Below are positions 6,805-8,003 of a stretch of 8,003 bases of DNA, piece by piece; positions within the stretch are counted from its first letter, which is position 1; each line of letters begins with the position of its first letter. Location of the stretch: positions 29,193-37,195 of the forward strand of contig DMTU01000298.1 in the NCBI GenBank assembly GCA_003476595.1, written 5' to 3'. Source of the DNA: Acidimicrobiaceae bacterium. Its GTDB lineage: Bacteria > Actinomycetota > Acidimicrobiia > Acidimicrobiales > Salinilacustritrichaceae. A model generated the notes under the pieces. The model ran no database searches, was not told the DNA's origin, and saw nothing but the letters and a program-made list of their open reading frames with translations. Both the position numbers and the translations under genes were made by a program.

Positions 6805-8003
6805 CCACCACGTCTCGGCGCGCTGGGGCCGGCCGAACAGGTAGCCCTGGCCGAGCGTGACCCCGATCCGCTCGAGCGCGGCGCGATCCTCGGAGTGCTC
6901 CACGCCCTCGCCGAGCAGCACGGCGTCGAGCTCGGTGGCGAACTGGAGCAGGCCGGTGATGAGCGCGGTGCGCACCGGGTCCTGGTGCACGCCGTGGACC
7001 CAGATGCGGTCCAGCTTCACCAGCTCGGGCTGCAGCTCGAAGATGTGGCGGAGGCTGGCGTAGCCGGAGCCGGCGTCGTCGACGCCGAGGCCGGTGTCGC
7101 CGAGCTCCTGCATGCTGCGGGTGATGGCGCCGTAGTCACGCACCCGCTCGTGCTCGGTGATCTCGAGGATCACGCGGCGGTCGGCCAGCGCCAGCAGCGG
7201 CCGGAGGTCGTGGTCGATGAGCGTGCGGGCCGACACGTTCACGGACAGCCACGTGTCCGGGGGGAGGGTCCGTGCCGTGTCCAGGATGCGGCGCATGGCG
7301 GCCAGCTCGAGCTCGGCGCCGAGGCCGATGCTGGTGGCCTGGCGGAACCACAGGTCGGGCCGGCGGCCGTCCGGGAACCGGGAGAGGGCCTCGAAGCCCA
7401 CGGTGGCGCCCGACCGGAGGTCGACGATGGGCTGGAACTCGGCCCAGAAGCCGCCGTCGCTCAGGAGCGCCTCGACCTGTCGCCGGTTCCCCGCGACCGC
7501 GCCGTCGGAGGTGAGGGAGCGGTGGACGAGGCCGGCGATCTGCGGGGCCAGGTCGACGACTGCGGACAGCGCCGACTGCTCGTCGCCGGTGCCGGCGACG
7601 CCGAGCACCCCGAAGCAGCTCCCGGCGATCTCCAGCGGTGCGTGGCACGTCCACCCCAGCTCACCGCGGTCGACCACCGGGCGCCTGGTCCCGTTGCTCG
7701 CCCCCCGCTCCAGCGCGAGGCGGAAGCGGCTCTCGGACGGCGCCAGGATCGTGTGCTCCACCGAGCCGTCGAGGGCACTGGTGAGGCTGAGCGCGTCGCA
7801 GTCCAGCTGCTCGGCGAAGATGCCGAGGAGGTTGGTGACCAGCAGGTGGAGGGGCTCGCTGCCGTCGAGTCCGGCGATGCGCTGCGCGAGCTGCCTGCGG
7901 TCGTCGAGGACGTCGTCGAGCTGGGCGAGCCAGCGGTGGCGCGAGCCGGCGTGGCGGCGGACGCGAGCGACGAGCTCGGCGAGCGCGACCGGCTTGGTGA
8001 TGT
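6802..8003 (-). CDS. REC-GAF-EAL protein, predicted c-di-GMP phosphodiesterase (5' end beyond window)
   Basis: The minus-strand frame stays open from the stop at 6802-6804 to the right edge, giving 399 visible residues. The N terminus lies outside the window. An internal GTG at 7761 is not the true start, because homologous-looking sequence continues upstream of it. Numbering from the first full codon (8001), residues 1-17 read ITKPVALAELVARVRRH, the typical end of a receiver domain including its conserved Lys-Pro. Residues 28-45 are a short amphipathic linker, 48-170 are GAF-like, and 177-399 are an EAL domain. EAL signatures appear intact: Q190 in FQPIVD, E204 in GFEALSRF, N255 in SVNVSA, E280 and E283 in EITE, D308/D309 in DDAGSGYASL, K329 in VKLD, E365/E368 in GEGVE, and Q385 in LGQGYLFGRP. 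It is therefore predicted to hydrolyse c-di-GMP to pGpG rather than be a degenerate sensor. No GGDEF domain lies in the visible part. It is convergent with the hybrid kinase and could be a response regulator for it or for a kinase outside the window. Confidence 0.9.
   Translation of the reverse strand, partial: ITKPVALAELVARVRRHAGSRHRWLAQLDDVLDDRRQLAQRIAGLDGSEPLHLLVTNLLGIFAEQLDCDALSLTSALDGSVEHTILAPSESRFRLALERGASNGTRRPVVDRGELGWTCHAPLEIAGSCFGVLGVAGTGDEQSALSAVVDLAPQIAGLVHRSLTSDGAVAGNRRQVEALLSDGGFWAEFQPIVDLRSGATVGFEALSRFPDGRRPDLWFRQATSIGLGAELELAAMRRILDTARTLPPDTWLSVNVSARTLIDHDLRPLLALADRRVILEITEHERVRDYGAITRSMQELGDTGLGVDDAGSGYASLRHIFELQPELVKLDRIWVHGVHQDPVRTALITGLLQFATELDAVLLGEGVEHSEDRAALERIGVTLGQGYLFGRPQRAETWW

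Overview
The window is very GC-rich and almost entirely coding, with G or C at most third codon positions and GTG/TTG starts. This suggests a high-GC actinobacterium. An Acidimicrobiia-type lineage is a guess from gene style only; there is no rRNA or other marker to settle it.

Layout. Four plus-strand genes (7-6783) are packed head to tail with no intergenic DNA. They are an RNase HI fused to a YpsA-like SLOG domain, then hyuA and hyuB (the two subunits of an N-methylhydantoinase/5-oxoprolinase family enzyme), then a soluble three-PAS hybrid histidine kinase with a C-terminal receiver. Each junction is a 4-base stop/start overlap: ATGA at 1050, GTGA at 2855 and TTGA at 4459. The four are therefore probably one translationally coupled transcript whose promoter lies left of the window. 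After an 18-base gap, a minus-strand gene converges on the kinase and runs off the right edge. Its visible part is the end of a receiver domain, a GAF-like region and a complete, catalytically intact EAL (cyclic-di-GMP phosphodiesterase) domain.

How the genes may work together. HyuA and HyuB form one ATP-dependent amidohydrolase acting on a cyclic imide, lactam or hydantoin-like ring; the substrate cannot be read from the sequence. The hybrid kinase and the REC-GAF-EAL protein are both cytosolic signalling proteins and lie next to each other, so a phosphorelay that adjusts c-di-GMP is a reasonable inference, but it is not shown. The RNase HI-SLOG fusion is the most unusual protein here. It joins an intact RNA:DNA-hybrid nuclease to a predicted nucleotide-ligand-binding fold, and it leads an operon with which it has no obvious functional link.

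No tRNA, rRNA, CRISPR array, insertion sequence or clear repeat was seen. Long antisense frames across the plus-strand genes were judged to be high-GC artefacts.
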